NCBI GenBank assembly: GCA_002428015.1
Contig: DIZW01000128.1
Span: 591-29,163 of the forward strand
Direction: 5' to 3'
Origin: Oxalobacteraceae bacterium UBA6018
GTDB lineage: Bacteria > Pseudomonadota > Gammaproteobacteria > Burkholderiales > Burkholderiaceae_D
Length of the DNA stretch: 28,573 bases
The notes beneath the pieces were generated by a model, which was not told where the DNA came from, ran no database searches, and saw only the letters and a program-made list of their open reading frames with translations. Every line of letters begins with the position of its first letter. Position 1 is the first letter of the stretch. This document shows, in pieces, positions 15,170 to 22,819 of this stretch. The position numbers and the translations under genes were made by a program.

Positions 15170-16387
15170 TTAGCCGATGTAGTTGAACAGCGACAGCCCG
15201 GACAACGACTTGAACGATTTCTGGGCCGCCTCCAAGGTGGTCTGCTGCTGCGAGAACAGCGAGATCGCCTTGACGGTGTCGAGGTCCTGCAGGTCCGACA
15301 GGGTCGAGGCATACTGGATGTTCAGGTCGTCACCGGCGCTGTCGAGGTAGTCGAGCTCCTTCAGGCGCGAGCCGACCGAGGCGCGCACGGCCAGCACATT
15401 GTCGAGCGACGAGTTGAGGTTGTCGTGGGCCGCGTTGAGCGAGTTGGTCAAGCGCGCTTGGCCGGCAGCCCCGGTGGCGGGCGTGCGCAGGGCGGCGATC
15501 AGGCTGGTCACGGTGGCGAACACCGACTGCTTCTGGCTCGGCTTGACGGTGAAGGTGTCGCCGTCGGCGGGCGCGCCGGCCACGTCGAACGCCACGCCGT
15601 CGAAGGCGATCTGCTTGCCGCTCTCGTAGGGCACGGCCGAGGCCACGGGCAGGCCGGTGGTGCTGTCGTTGATGGTGTAGGTGGTCGCCGCCGGGGCGCC
15701 GCTGACGGCGAAGCTGATCTGGTAGTCGTGCCCGGTCAGCAGCTTGGCGTCGCTGACCGAGCCGGACGAGACGATGCCCGAACCGGTGTTGGCCACGCCG
15801 GCCTGGGTCACGAAGGTGCCGTTGCCGGTGACGTTGTTCTCGAACACCGAGCTGCCAGAGTCGCTGGTGGCGACCTGGCGCGAGGAGCCCACTTGCAGGG
15901 TGCGCTGGCCCTGGTCGCCCTGGTACTGGGCGCCGGTGGCGGTCTGGGTGAACGGCAGCGTGGTCGACTTGTAGCCGGAGAACAGGTAGCCGCCGGCGCC
16001 GTCGGCGCTGTTGGCCAGGCCCATCAGGTCGTTCAGGCGGCCCGACAGTTCCGTGGCCAGCGATTCGCGGTCGGCCTGCGACAGCGCGCCGTTGCCGGCG
16101 TTGACGGCGATGGTCTGCACGTCCTGCAGCAGCGAGGTGGTGCCCGACAGCGCCAGCTCGACCTGCGACAGCGAGCTGCGCGCGTTCTGGCGGTTGGTCG
16201 CGAACTGGGTGTTGACCGATTGCGACTGGGTCACCTCGAGCGCGCGCGCGGAGGCGATCGGGTCGTCGGCGGCGGTGAGCATGCGGCGGTTGGTCGAGAG
16301 CTGCATCTGGGTCTTGGCGAGCGAACTCTGCAAGGTGCCGAGCTGGTTGGTGGCGGTCTCGTAAAGCGAACTGGTACTGATGCGCAT
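15170..16387 (-). CDS. flgL: Flagellar hook-associated protein 3 (hook-filament junction) FlgL
   Basis: FlgL is the second junction protein, between FlgK and the flagellin filament. The 405-residue product starts MRISTSSLYETATNQLGTLQSSL. The flagellin-like N-terminal coiled-coil includes LSTNRRMLTAADDPIASARAL (residues ~30-50), and the matching C-terminal helix runs LDTVKAISLFSQQQTTLEAAQKSFKSLSGLSLFNYIG. The middle carries a beta-rich module (about 209-284) also found twice in FlgK. It lies 27 bases after flgK and ends the flgB-L series. Expression is likely from the sigma-28 promoter before flgK. FlgN is the expected export chaperone. Confidence 0.95.
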   Translation of the reverse strand: MRISTSSLYETATNQLGTLQSSLAKTQMQLSTNRRMLTAADDPIASARALEVTQSQSVNTQFATNRQNARSSLSQVELALSGTTSLLQDVQTIAVNAGNGALSQADRESLATELSGRLNDLMGLANSADGAGGYLFSGYKSTTLPFTQTATGAQYQGDQGQRTLQVGSSRQVATSDSGSSVFENNVTGNGTFVTQAGVANTGSGIVSSGSVSDAKLLTGHDYQISFAVSGAPAATTYTINDSTTGLPVASAVPYESGKQIAFDGVAFDVAGAPADGDTFTVKPSQKQSVFATVTSLIAALRTPATGAAGQARLTNSLNAAHDNLNSSLDNVLAVRASVGSRLKELDYLDSAGDDLNIQYASTLSDLQDLDTVKAISLFSQQQTTLEAAQKSFKSLSGLSLFNYIG

Positions 16388-16414
16388 GATGGACTCTCGG
16401 GTGAAATAACGCGC

Positions 16415-18379
16415 TTAGCGGCCGAGCGACAGCAGCGTGTCGAACAGGGTGCTGGCGATCTGCATGACCTTGCCGGCAGCCTGGTAGGCCTGCTGGTACT
16501 TGAGCAAATTGGTGGCTTCCTCGTCCAGGTTGACCCCGACCACGTTCTGCTGGGCGGCGGTGGCCTGGGCCAGCTGGGCCGCGCCGGCCTGGCCGTTGAC
16601 CTGCACCTCGCGCGTCTTGTTGCCGATGAAGCTGACCAGTTCGGCGTAGGCCGACTGGTAGGTGGCGGTGCCGCCGTCGACGATGTTGGTGGTCTGCAGC
16701 GCGCCCAACAGGCGCATGTTGCGGTTGTCCCCCACTCCGCTGGTGTTGGGCCCGACGCTGAAGGTGTCGCCCTGGGCCGGGGCGCCCGTGAAGGCGAAGT
16801 TGACGCCGCCGAAGTTGTAGCTGGCCCCGTCCGTGTAAGGGATGGCCGCGGTGCCGGCCGGGTACACGGTCTTGGCGCCGTTGACCGTGACGGTGACGGC
16901 CTGGCTGGCGGGAAAGCCCGTCAGGCTGCCGCTGGCGCTGTCGTAGCTGAGGGTCACGGGCGCGGCCAGCGCGTTGCCCGGCTGGAGGTAGGCGGCGTCG
17001 ACGCTGCCCTCGCTGATCTGGGCGCTGCCGGTGTTGCTGACCGGCGCGGCGGTGGCCACCGGCGCGGCCGCGGCGATCTTGCTGCGGTCGCTCAGGGCGA
17101 CGGCGAACTGGGCCGCGCCGTTGACGGTCGGGCGCACCACGAAATTGTCGCCCGTGGCGGCCACGCCGGTGATCGAGAAGTCGACCCCGTCGATGGTCTG
17201 GGCCTGGGTCTGGGGATACGGGCTGATCGCGGTCTTCTGGTTGTCCGACTGGCGCGTGACCATGTAATTGTTGCCGTCGAAGCTGACCGTGTAGTCGCTC
17301 TGGGTCAGCTTGGTCGGATCGCTGACCTTGGCCGTCACCTGGGTGGTGCTGGCGGCGCTGTTGTTCAGGTTGCGCCCGACGAAGGCGTCGGCCTGGACGA
17401 AAAAGTCGCCGCCCATCGCGCCCGACTGGTCCTGGCCCAGGTGGTGCTGGGCGTTGAAGCTGTCGGCCAGGGTGATGGCGATGCGCCCCAGCGAATTCTG
17501 GGCGCGGTCGAGGGTGGTGGCGCGGAACTCGAACAGCCCGCCCAGCTCGCCCCCGGACAGCGCGGTGTCGCTCAGCACGGTGATCTTGTCGCCGCTCACG
17601 TAGCCGACCTGGATCCGGTTCAGGTCCACCGGCGAGGTGGTGGCCGCCAGTTCGAAGGATTTCTTGCCCACCACCAGCGGCTGGCCGCTGCCGATCGAGA
17701 TCGTCAGGCTGTTGTTGTCGCCCTTGACCACGGTGGCCTTGACCTGCTTGTTCAGGTCGGTCACGAGCTTGTCGCGCGCGTCCAGCAAGTCGTTCGGCTG
17801 GCTGCTGTCGGCCGCCCCGAAGGCGCCGATCTGGTCGTTGAGCTGGGCGATCTGCTGGGCGTAGGAGTTGATCAGCGTCACGTTCGAGGTGATCTGGGTG
17901 TTGACGCCGTCGCGCACCTCCTCCAGGCGCCCGTTCAGGCCCTGGAAGCGCGCCGCCAGCGAGTCGGCGGTCGACAGCAGCGCCTGGCGCGAGGCCACCG
18001 AGGCCGGGTTCGAGCTGACGTCCTGCACGCCCTTGAAAAAGTCCTGCAGCGCCGGCGACAGGCCGGAGGTGGTGTCGGCCAGCAGGTTGTCGACCTGGCT
18101 GATCTGGGCGTTGAACGCGTCCAGCGAGCTGGTCGAGGCCTGGGCCGAGCGCACCTGGGAGGCCAGGAAATCGTCCGAATAGCGCTTGATCGAGGCCACC
18201 TCGGTGCCGCTGCCGACGAAGCCGTAGCCGTAGTCCTGGGCCGGGGCCGAGGCTTGCACCACGGCCTGGCGGCTGTAGCCGGCCACGTTCGCGTTGGAAA
18301 TGTTGTGGCCGGCCGTGGACAGGCCCACCTGCGCGGCGAACAATCCACTTTTTCCAATACTGAGAAGATCTCCAGCCAT
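16415..18379 (-). CDS. flgK: Flagellar hook-associated protein 1 FlgK
   Basis: FlgK is the first hook-filament junction protein. The product has 654 residues. The N-terminal rod/hook-type motif is LFAAQVGLSTAGHNISNANVAGYSRQ (about 13-38). A long helical segment follows, and the C-terminal signature VNLDEEATNLLKYQQAYQAAGKVMQIASTLFDTLL closes the protein. The central exposed region (about 350-545) holds two copies of a beta module ending in GDxFxVxP, making the protein longer than the ~550 residues of enteric FlgK. The ribosome-binding site is weak. A strong sigma-28 promoter lies 28-54 bases upstream of the start codon. Confidence 0.96.
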   Translation of the reverse strand: MAGDLLSIGKSGLFAAQVGLSTAGHNISNANVAGYSRQAVVQASAPAQDYGYGFVGSGTEVASIKRYSDDFLASQVRSAQASTSSLDAFNAQISQVDNLLADTTSGLSPALQDFFKGVQDVSSNPASVASRQALLSTADSLAARFQGLNGRLEEVRDGVNTQITSNVTLINSYAQQIAQLNDQIGAFGAADSSQPNDLLDARDKLVTDLNKQVKATVVKGDNNSLTISIGSGQPLVVGKKSFELAATTSPVDLNRIQVGYVSGDKITVLSDTALSGGELGGLFEFRATTLDRAQNSLGRIAITLADSFNAQHHLGQDQSGAMGGDFFVQADAFVGRNLNNSAASTTQVTAKVSDPTKLTQSDYTVSFDGNNYMVTRQSDNQKTAISPYPQTQAQTIDGVDFSITGVAATGDNFVVRPTVNGAAQFAVALSDRSKIAAAAPVATAAPVSNTGSAQISEGSVDAAYLQPGNALAAPVTLSYDSASGSLTGFPASQAVTVTVNGAKTVYPAGTAAIPYTDGASYNFGGVNFAFTGAPAQGDTFSVGPNTSGVGDNRNMRLLGALQTTNIVDGGTATYQSAYAELVSFIGNKTREVQVNGQAGAAQLAQATAAQQNVVGVNLDEEATNLLKYQQAYQAAGKVMQIASTLFDTLLSLGR

Positions 18380-18406
18380 GATGTCGATTCTTTCGTGTCT
18401 ATGCTG

Positions 18407-18433
18407 TTGACGGCAGAATTCCGGGAAACTTTA
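18407..18433 (-). promoter_or_regulatory. Sigma-28 (FliA) promoter for flgKL
   Basis: Read on the minus strand, TAAAGTTT (18433-18426) is followed by exactly 11 bases and then GCCGTCAA (18414-18407). The enteric FliA consensus is TAAAGTTT-N11-GCCGATAA, so the -35 is perfect and the -10 matches six of eight. It lies in the 85-base gap between flgJ and flgK, correctly placed for late (class 3) expression of the junction proteins. Confidence 0.88.
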
Positions 18434-18464
18434 TTGGAGGACCGACAACATCATTGTCATTTTT

Positions 18465-19382
18465 TTACGCCAGATTGTGCTGAATGATGCGGGTCAACTT
18501 TGCAGCATACATGGGATCGGTCGCGTAGCCCGCACGTTGTAACCCGCGTGCGAACGCGGTCGGGTCCTTGGCCGAGGCCAGCACCTTCTCGTAGCGAGGG
18601 TTGTTACTTAGCAACTTCGCATAATCCTTGAAACTGTCCGCGTAGGAATCATAGGCGCGGAACTTCTCCACCCTGGTGTGCGCCACCCCGTTGACGAATT
18701 CCGTCGTCACGGCCGTGGCCACCTTGCCGGTCCAGCCGGGGCCGGCCTTGATGCCGAACAGGTTGTGGCTGGCGCTGCCGTCGGCGTTCTTGATCTCGCG
18801 CTTGCCCCAGCCCGACTCGAGCGCGGCCTGGCCCAGCATGAACTTGGCGGGAATGCCGGTCGCCTGGGCGGCCGCCTCGGCGGGCGCGGCCAGCTTGTCC
18901 TGGAAGGCGCGCACGTGCGGGGCCTGGTTCCTGGCGCCCGCTACCGGCACCTTGGACGGGGCCAGCAGCGCGCCTGGGGTACTCAACAAGTCGGCCGCCT
19001 CGCGCGGGGCCGGCATGGCCGCCGAGGTGGCCATGTTCTGGTCGCCACCGATGGCCAGCGCCTGGGCGTTGGCGTTCTGGGCCGACAGCTGGCGCGTGAG
19101 CACGTCGGCCAGGCCGATGCCGCGCTTGGCCAGGTTCTGGCTCAGCTGCTGGTCCAGCATCGAGGTGAAGGTCTTCGATTCCTGGGTGTCGAGCATGCCG
19201 TCCTGGGGGGTGGCGTCGCGCATGCTCTTCATCATCATGTTGATGAACATGGCCTCGAACTGGGTGGCGGCGGTCTTGAGCGCGGCCGGCGAGCCATCCT
19301 TGGCCGATTGCTTGAGCTCACTTAAGCCCTTGGTGTCGACCGCGAGCCGGCTGGTCAGGTCGTTGCTGGTGGGAGCGATCAT
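18465..19382 (-). CDS. flgJ: Rod-cap protein and peptidoglycan hydrolase FlgJ
   Basis: FlgJ caps the growing rod and opens the peptidoglycan layer. The 305-residue product has both usual halves. The rod-binding N-terminal domain is at about 34-98 (KTAATQFEAMFINMMMKSMRDATP, then ESKTFTSMLDQQLSQNLAKRGIGLADVL). A variable Ala/Pro linker follows. The C-terminal beta-N-acetylglucosaminidase domain (about 155-305) has the catalytic region LGQAALESGWGKREI (E189) and SHNLFGIKAG. Many other lineages have single-domain FlgJ; this dual-domain form fits beta/gamma-proteobacteria. It starts nine bases after the flgI stop. Confidence 0.95.
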   Translation of the reverse strand: MIAPTSNDLTSRLAVDTKGLSELKQSAKDGSPAALKTAATQFEAMFINMMMKSMRDATPQDGMLDTQESKTFTSMLDQQLSQNLAKRGIGLADVLTRQLSAQNANAQALAIGGDQNMATSAAMPAPREAADLLSTPGALLAPSKVPVAGARNQAPHVRAFQDKLAAPAEAAAQATGIPAKFMLGQAALESGWGKREIKNADGSASHNLFGIKAGPGWTGKVATAVTTEFVNGVAHTRVEKFRAYDSYADSFKDYAKLLSNNPRYEKVLASAKDPTAFARGLQRAGYATDPMYAAKLTRIIQHNLA

Positions 19383-19391
19383 GGCCGCCCC

Positions 19392-20507
19392 CTAGATGAT
19401 CTCGAGCTCGGCGTGGAGCGAGCCGGCGGCCTTGAGCGCCTGCAGGATCGACAACAGGTCCTGGGGCGTGACGCCGAGCGCGTTCATGGCCTTGACCACC
19501 TCGGCCAGCGAGGCGCCGCCCTTGACCATGACGACCTTGCCGGGTTCCTTCTTGACCTCGATCTGGGTCTTCTGGGCCACCACCGTCTTGCCGCCCGACA
19601 GAGGGGCCGGCTGGCTGACCTCGGGGTCGCTGCTGATCGTCACCGACAGGTTGCCGTGCGAGATGGCGCAGGTGTCAAGGGTGACGGACTGGTTCATCAC
19701 CACCGAGCCGGTGCGCGCGTTCATGATGACCTTGGCCGCGACCCGGGCCGGCTCCACCTCCAGGTCCTCCAGCACGCCGATGAAGGCCACCCGCTGGTCG
19801 CTCGAGGAAGGCGAGCGCACCCGGATCACGCGCCCGTCCAGGGCGGTGGCGATGTCGGGGCCGAAGTGGTTGTTGATCGCCTCGACCACCCGGCTGACGG
19901 TGGCGAAGTCGGTGCTGTTCAGTTCCAGGCGGATCTGGTTGTTCTCGCCCAGGTTGGAGGCGACGGCGCGCTCGACCGTGGCGCCGGCGGAGATCTTGCC
20001 CACCGACAGATGGTTGACCACGGTCTGGGCGCCGCCCGCGGCCGCGCCCACGCCGCCGACGAGCACGTTACCCTGGGCCATGGCGTAGACCTGGCCGTCC
20101 GCGCCTTGCAGCGGGGTCATCACCAGGGTGCCGCCACGCAGGCTCTTGGCGTTGCCGATCGAGGACACCGTGATGTCGATGGTCTGGCCCGGCTGGGCGA
20201 AGGCCGGCAGCGAGGCCGTGACCATCACCGCGGCCACGTTCTTCAATTGCAAGGTGGTGCCGGGCGGCAGGGTCACGCCCTTGGCCTGCAGCATGGACAC
20301 GATCGACTGCACCGTGAACGGGGTCTGGGTGGTCTGGTCGCCGCTGCCGTCCAGGCCCACCACGATGCCGTAGCCGCTCAACTGGTTCTGGCGCACGCCG
20401 GCGATCGAGGTCAGGTCGCGCAGACGCTCGGCGCGCGCGGCCTGGGGCAGCAAGGTGGCCGCGGCCAGGACGAGAAAGGCGATAGTGGCGCGCATGGGAA
20501 CCCTCAT
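19392..20507 (-). CDS. flgI: Flagellar P-ring protein FlgI
   Basis: FlgI forms the periplasmic P-ring bushing in the peptidoglycan layer. The 371-residue precursor has a signal peptide with likely cleavage after AARA (about residue 26), giving a mature start ERLRDLTSIAGVRQNQLSGYGIVVGLDGSGDQT, a near-invariant family sequence. SLRGGTLVMTPLQGADGQVYAMAQG and the final LGVTPQDLLSILQALKAAGSLHAELEII confirm it. The start at 20507 overlaps the flgH stop by one base (TGATG). An in-frame ATG at 20495 would give a slightly shorter signal peptide and is possible. Confidence 0.97.
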   Translation of the reverse strand: MRVPMRATIAFLVLAAATLLPQAARAERLRDLTSIAGVRQNQLSGYGIVVGLDGSGDQTTQTPFTVQSIVSMLQAKGVTLPPGTTLQLKNVAAVMVTASLPAFAQPGQTIDITVSSIGNAKSLRGGTLVMTPLQGADGQVYAMAQGNVLVGGVGAAAGGAQTVVNHLSVGKISAGATVERAVASNLGENNQIRLELNSTDFATVSRVVEAINNHFGPDIATALDGRVIRVRSPSSSDQRVAFIGVLEDLEVEPARVAAKVIMNARTGSVVMNQSVTLDTCAISHGNLSVTISSDPEVSQPAPLSGGKTVVAQKTQIEVKKEPGKVVMVKGGASLAEVVKAMNALGVTPQDLLSILQALKAAGSLHAELEII

Positions 20508-21148
20508 CAGAATGGCAGCAGGGATTGGAAGAAGCGCGACACCATCGCCGTCATCTCGGCGCGGTCGATCTGGCTGTTGGTGCGGTACTCCACGCGCGCG
20601 TCGGCAACCTGGGTCGAGGACACGGTGTTGCCGGCGGCGATAGTGTCGGGACTGACCATGCCCGAGAAGCGGATGAACTCGACACCCTTGTTCATGGCCA
20701 CCTGCTTCTCGCCGGCCACGATCAGGTTACCGTTGGGCAGCACCTCGGTCACGGTCACGCCGATGGTGCCGGTGAAGGCGTTGCTGGCGCTCTGGTTGTC
20801 GGCGTCGGAGAACTTGGTGGCGGCGTTGGTCGCGACCGGGCCCAGCTTGCCGGCCAGCAGGCCCGGCGGCGCGAAGCTGGCCGTGCCGGACTTGTTGCCC
20901 GAGCTGGCGCCGGCCTTCACGGCCGAGGTCTTCTCGACGATGTTGATGATCAGCAGGTCGCCGATGTGGCGCGCGCGCCTGTCCTCGAACAGCGGCCGGT
21001 ACTGGGCCGCCTGGTAGATGGCGCCGTTGGCCGGCGCGGCCTGCTCGGCGTAGAGCGGGCGCGCGCTGGTGGGGCGCTGCACGATCGAGCTGGGGACGGT
21101 GGAGCAGCCGGCCAGGGCCAGCGCGGCAACGATATAAGCGGTTTTCAT
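20507..21148 (-). CDS. flgH: Flagellar L-ring lipoprotein FlgH
   Basis: FlgH builds the outer-membrane L-ring. The product has 213 residues. The N-terminus is a lipoprotein signal with lipobox LALAGC (Cys15 would be lipidated). The family segments SLFEDRRAR-like (YRPLFEDRRARHIGDLLIINIVE), FTGTIGVTVTEVLPNGNLIVAGEKQVAMN and FIRFSGMVSPDTI...VSSTQVADARVEY are all present. It follows flgG after 15 bases and is coupled to flgI through the TGATG overlap. Confidence 0.97.
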   Translation of the reverse strand: MKTAYIVAALALAGCSTVPSSIVQRPTSARPLYAEQAAPANGAIYQAAQYRPLFEDRRARHIGDLLIINIVEKTSAVKAGASSGNKSGTASFAPPGLLAGKLGPVATNAATKFSDADNQSASNAFTGTIGVTVTEVLPNGNLIVAGEKQVAMNKGVEFIRFSGMVSPDTIAAGNTVSSTQVADARVEYRTNSQIDRAEMTAMVSRFFQSLLPF

Positions 21149-21163
21149 GGCTTCTCCCGCCCC

Positions 21164-21946
21164 TTACATCTGCGACAGCTTGGCCAGCATCTGGTCCGAG
21201 GTCGTGATGGCCTTGCTGTTGATCTCGTAGGCGCGCTGGGTCTGGATCATGTTGACCATCTCCTCGACCACGTTGACGTTGGAGGTCTCCACATAGCCCT
21301 GCAGGATCACGCCGGCGCCGTTGGTGCCCGGGGTGTTGGTGTTGGGGCTGCCCGAGGCGCCGGTCTCCACGTACAGGTTCTCGCCCTTGGACTCCAGCCC
21401 GGCCGGATTGACGAAAGTGGTCAGCTGCAAGGTGCCGATCTGCGAGGGCGCCGTGCTGCCCGGCAGGGTCACCGAGACGGTGCCGTCGCGCCCGACCGTG
21501 ATCGACTGGGCGTTGGCCGGCACCGTGATGGCCGGCTGGATCACGAAGCCGGACGAGGTGACCAGCTGGCCGTTGGCGTCGCTCTGGAACGAGCCGTCGC
21601 GGGTGTAGGCGGCGGTGCCGTCGGGCAGCAGCACGGAGAAGAAGCCGGCGCCGTTGACCATCAAGTCCTTCGAGTTGCCGGTCTGCTGGGGGTTGCCCTG
21701 GGTGTGGATGCGTTCGATCGCCACGGCGCGCACGCCCGTGCCGACCTGCTGGCCGGTGGGCAGATTGGTCTGCTGGGACGACTGGGCGCCGGGCTGGCGC
21801 ACGTTCTGGTACAACAAGTCCTCGAACACGGCGCGGCTGCGCTTGAAGCCGTTGGTGCTGACGTTGGCCAGGTTGTTGGTGATGGTGTCGAGGTTGGTCT
21901 GCTGCGCCTCGAGGCCGGTCTTGGCGATGTACAGGGAACGAATCAT
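21164..21946 (-). CDS. flgG: Distal rod protein FlgG
   Basis: FlgG forms the distal rod. The product is 260 residues, the usual length. It starts MIRSLYIAKTGLEAQQTNLDTITNNLANVSTNGFKRSRAVFEDLLYQ, the family's N-terminal helix and rod motif. VNGAGFFSVLLPDGTAAYTRDGSFQ lies in the middle, and the C-terminus runs GYVETSNVNVVEEMVNMIQTQRAYEINSKAI. The ribosome-binding site is GGAGAAG. The start codon lies inside one arm of an 8-bp inverted repeat (separate entry). Confidence 0.97.
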   Translation of the reverse strand: MIRSLYIAKTGLEAQQTNLDTITNNLANVSTNGFKRSRAVFEDLLYQNVRQPGAQSSQQTNLPTGQQVGTGVRAVAIERIHTQGNPQQTGNSKDLMVNGAGFFSVLLPDGTAAYTRDGSFQSDANGQLVTSSGFVIQPAITVPANAQSITVGRDGTVSVTLPGSTAPSQIGTLQLTTFVNPAGLESKGENLYVETGASGSPNTNTPGTNGAGVILQGYVETSNVNVVEEMVNMIQTQRAYEINSKAITTSDQMLAKLSQM

Positions 21947-22002
21947 GGTCTTCTCCAGTGAGGCGCCCGGCGTTCGCGCCGCGCCTTGACGATAAAGACC
22001 AT
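21945..22002 (-). promoter_or_regulatory. Candidate hairpin covering the flgG ribosome-binding site and start
   Basis: On the minus strand, ATGGTCTT (22002-21995) upstream is the exact reverse complement of AAGACCAT (21952-21945), which ends in the first two bases of the flgG start codon and follows its GGAG. The 42 bases between contain further GGCGC/GCGCC pairing. In the mRNA this could form a long stem hiding the flgG start. An 8-bp match over this distance can also occur by chance. Confidence 0.35.
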
Positions 22003-22018
22003 TATGCGGCTAGCGCCG

Positions 22019-22762
22019 TCAACTCAAAGCGAGGATCTGGGTGGCTTTCGCCGCGTTATTCTCGGCATTCTTCAACAGGCTCATTTGGGTCTCGAACGAG
22101 CGCGCCAGCGAGATCATGGTGACCATCGCGTCCACCGGCGAGACGTTGCTGCCCTCGAGTGCGCCGCCGGCCACGGCCACCAGCGGGTCGGCCGGGGCCG
22201 CCGCGCCGTTCTTCAGGCGGAACAGGCCGTCGTCGCCGCGCACCAGGTCCTGCTCGGGCGGGTTGACCAGCTTGATGCGCCCGAGCACGGTGGGCGCGCC
22301 CGGCTTGGTGGTGCTGGCGATGGCCGACACGGTGCCGTCGCCGCCGATCGATACCGTCACCTCGGGCGGCACCGTGATCGGCCCGCCGTCGCCCTGCACG
22401 TTCAGCCCGCCCGAGCTTTGCAGCACCCCGTTCGGATTCATCTGCAGCGCGCCGTTGCGGGTGTAGGCCTCGCTGCCGTCGGCCGTCTGCACCGCGATCC
22501 AGCCCTTGCCCTTGACCGCCACGTCCAGGTCGCGCCCGGTCATCTGCAGCGGCCCGGACGAGAAGTCCGAGCCGACCGTGGAATTGACCACGAAGGCGCG
22601 CGTGGGCAGGGTGCCCGGCGCGTCCACCTGCACCGCGCGGAAGGCGTCGATCTGGGCCCGAAAGCCCGTGGTGCTGACGTTGGCCAGGTTGTTCGAGGTC
22701 GTGGCCTGCTGCTCGAGGATGTGCTTGGCGCCGCTGGCGGCCGTGTAGATGAGACGGTCCAT
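22019..22762 (-). CDS. flgF: Proximal rod protein FlgF
   Basis: FlgF is a proximal rod subunit. The product has 247 residues. The N-terminus is MDRLIYTAASGAKHILEQQATTSNNLANVSTTGFRAQIDAFRAV. The middle has DVAVKGKGWIAVQTADGSEAYTRNGALQMNPNGVLQ. The C-terminal half has ALEGSNVSPVDAMVTMISLARSFETQM. These are specific for FlgF rather than FlgG. The ribosome-binding site AAGGAA lies six bases upstream. It sits between flgE and flgG as in the canonical operon, with unusually structured spacers on both sides. Confidence 0.96.
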   Translation of the reverse strand: MDRLIYTAASGAKHILEQQATTSNNLANVSTTGFRAQIDAFRAVQVDAPGTLPTRAFVVNSTVGSDFSSGPLQMTGRDLDVAVKGKGWIAVQTADGSEAYTRNGALQMNPNGVLQSSGGLNVQGDGGPITVPPEVTVSIGGDGTVSAIASTTKPGAPTVLGRIKLVNPPEQDLVRGDDGLFRLKNGAAAPADPLVAVAGGALEGSNVSPVDAMVTMISLARSFETQMSLLKNAENNAAKATQILALS

Positions 22763-22779
22763 GAAGATTCCTTGCGCCG

Positions 22780-22819
22780 CCGCGCCCGGCGCGGGCCGGC
22801 AGCGGCGGCAATGTTGCCG
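22780..22819 (-). other. Two hairpins in the flgE-flgF spacer
   Basis: Just after the flgE stop on the minus strand lies CGGCAA-CA-TTGCCG (22819-22806, 6-bp stem), then CCGCGC-CGG-GCGCGG (22794-22780, 6-bp stem, all G-C). Neither has a T tract. They could protect the 3' end of abundant flgE message or slow readthrough into flgF. No direct evidence separates these roles. Confidence 0.4.
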
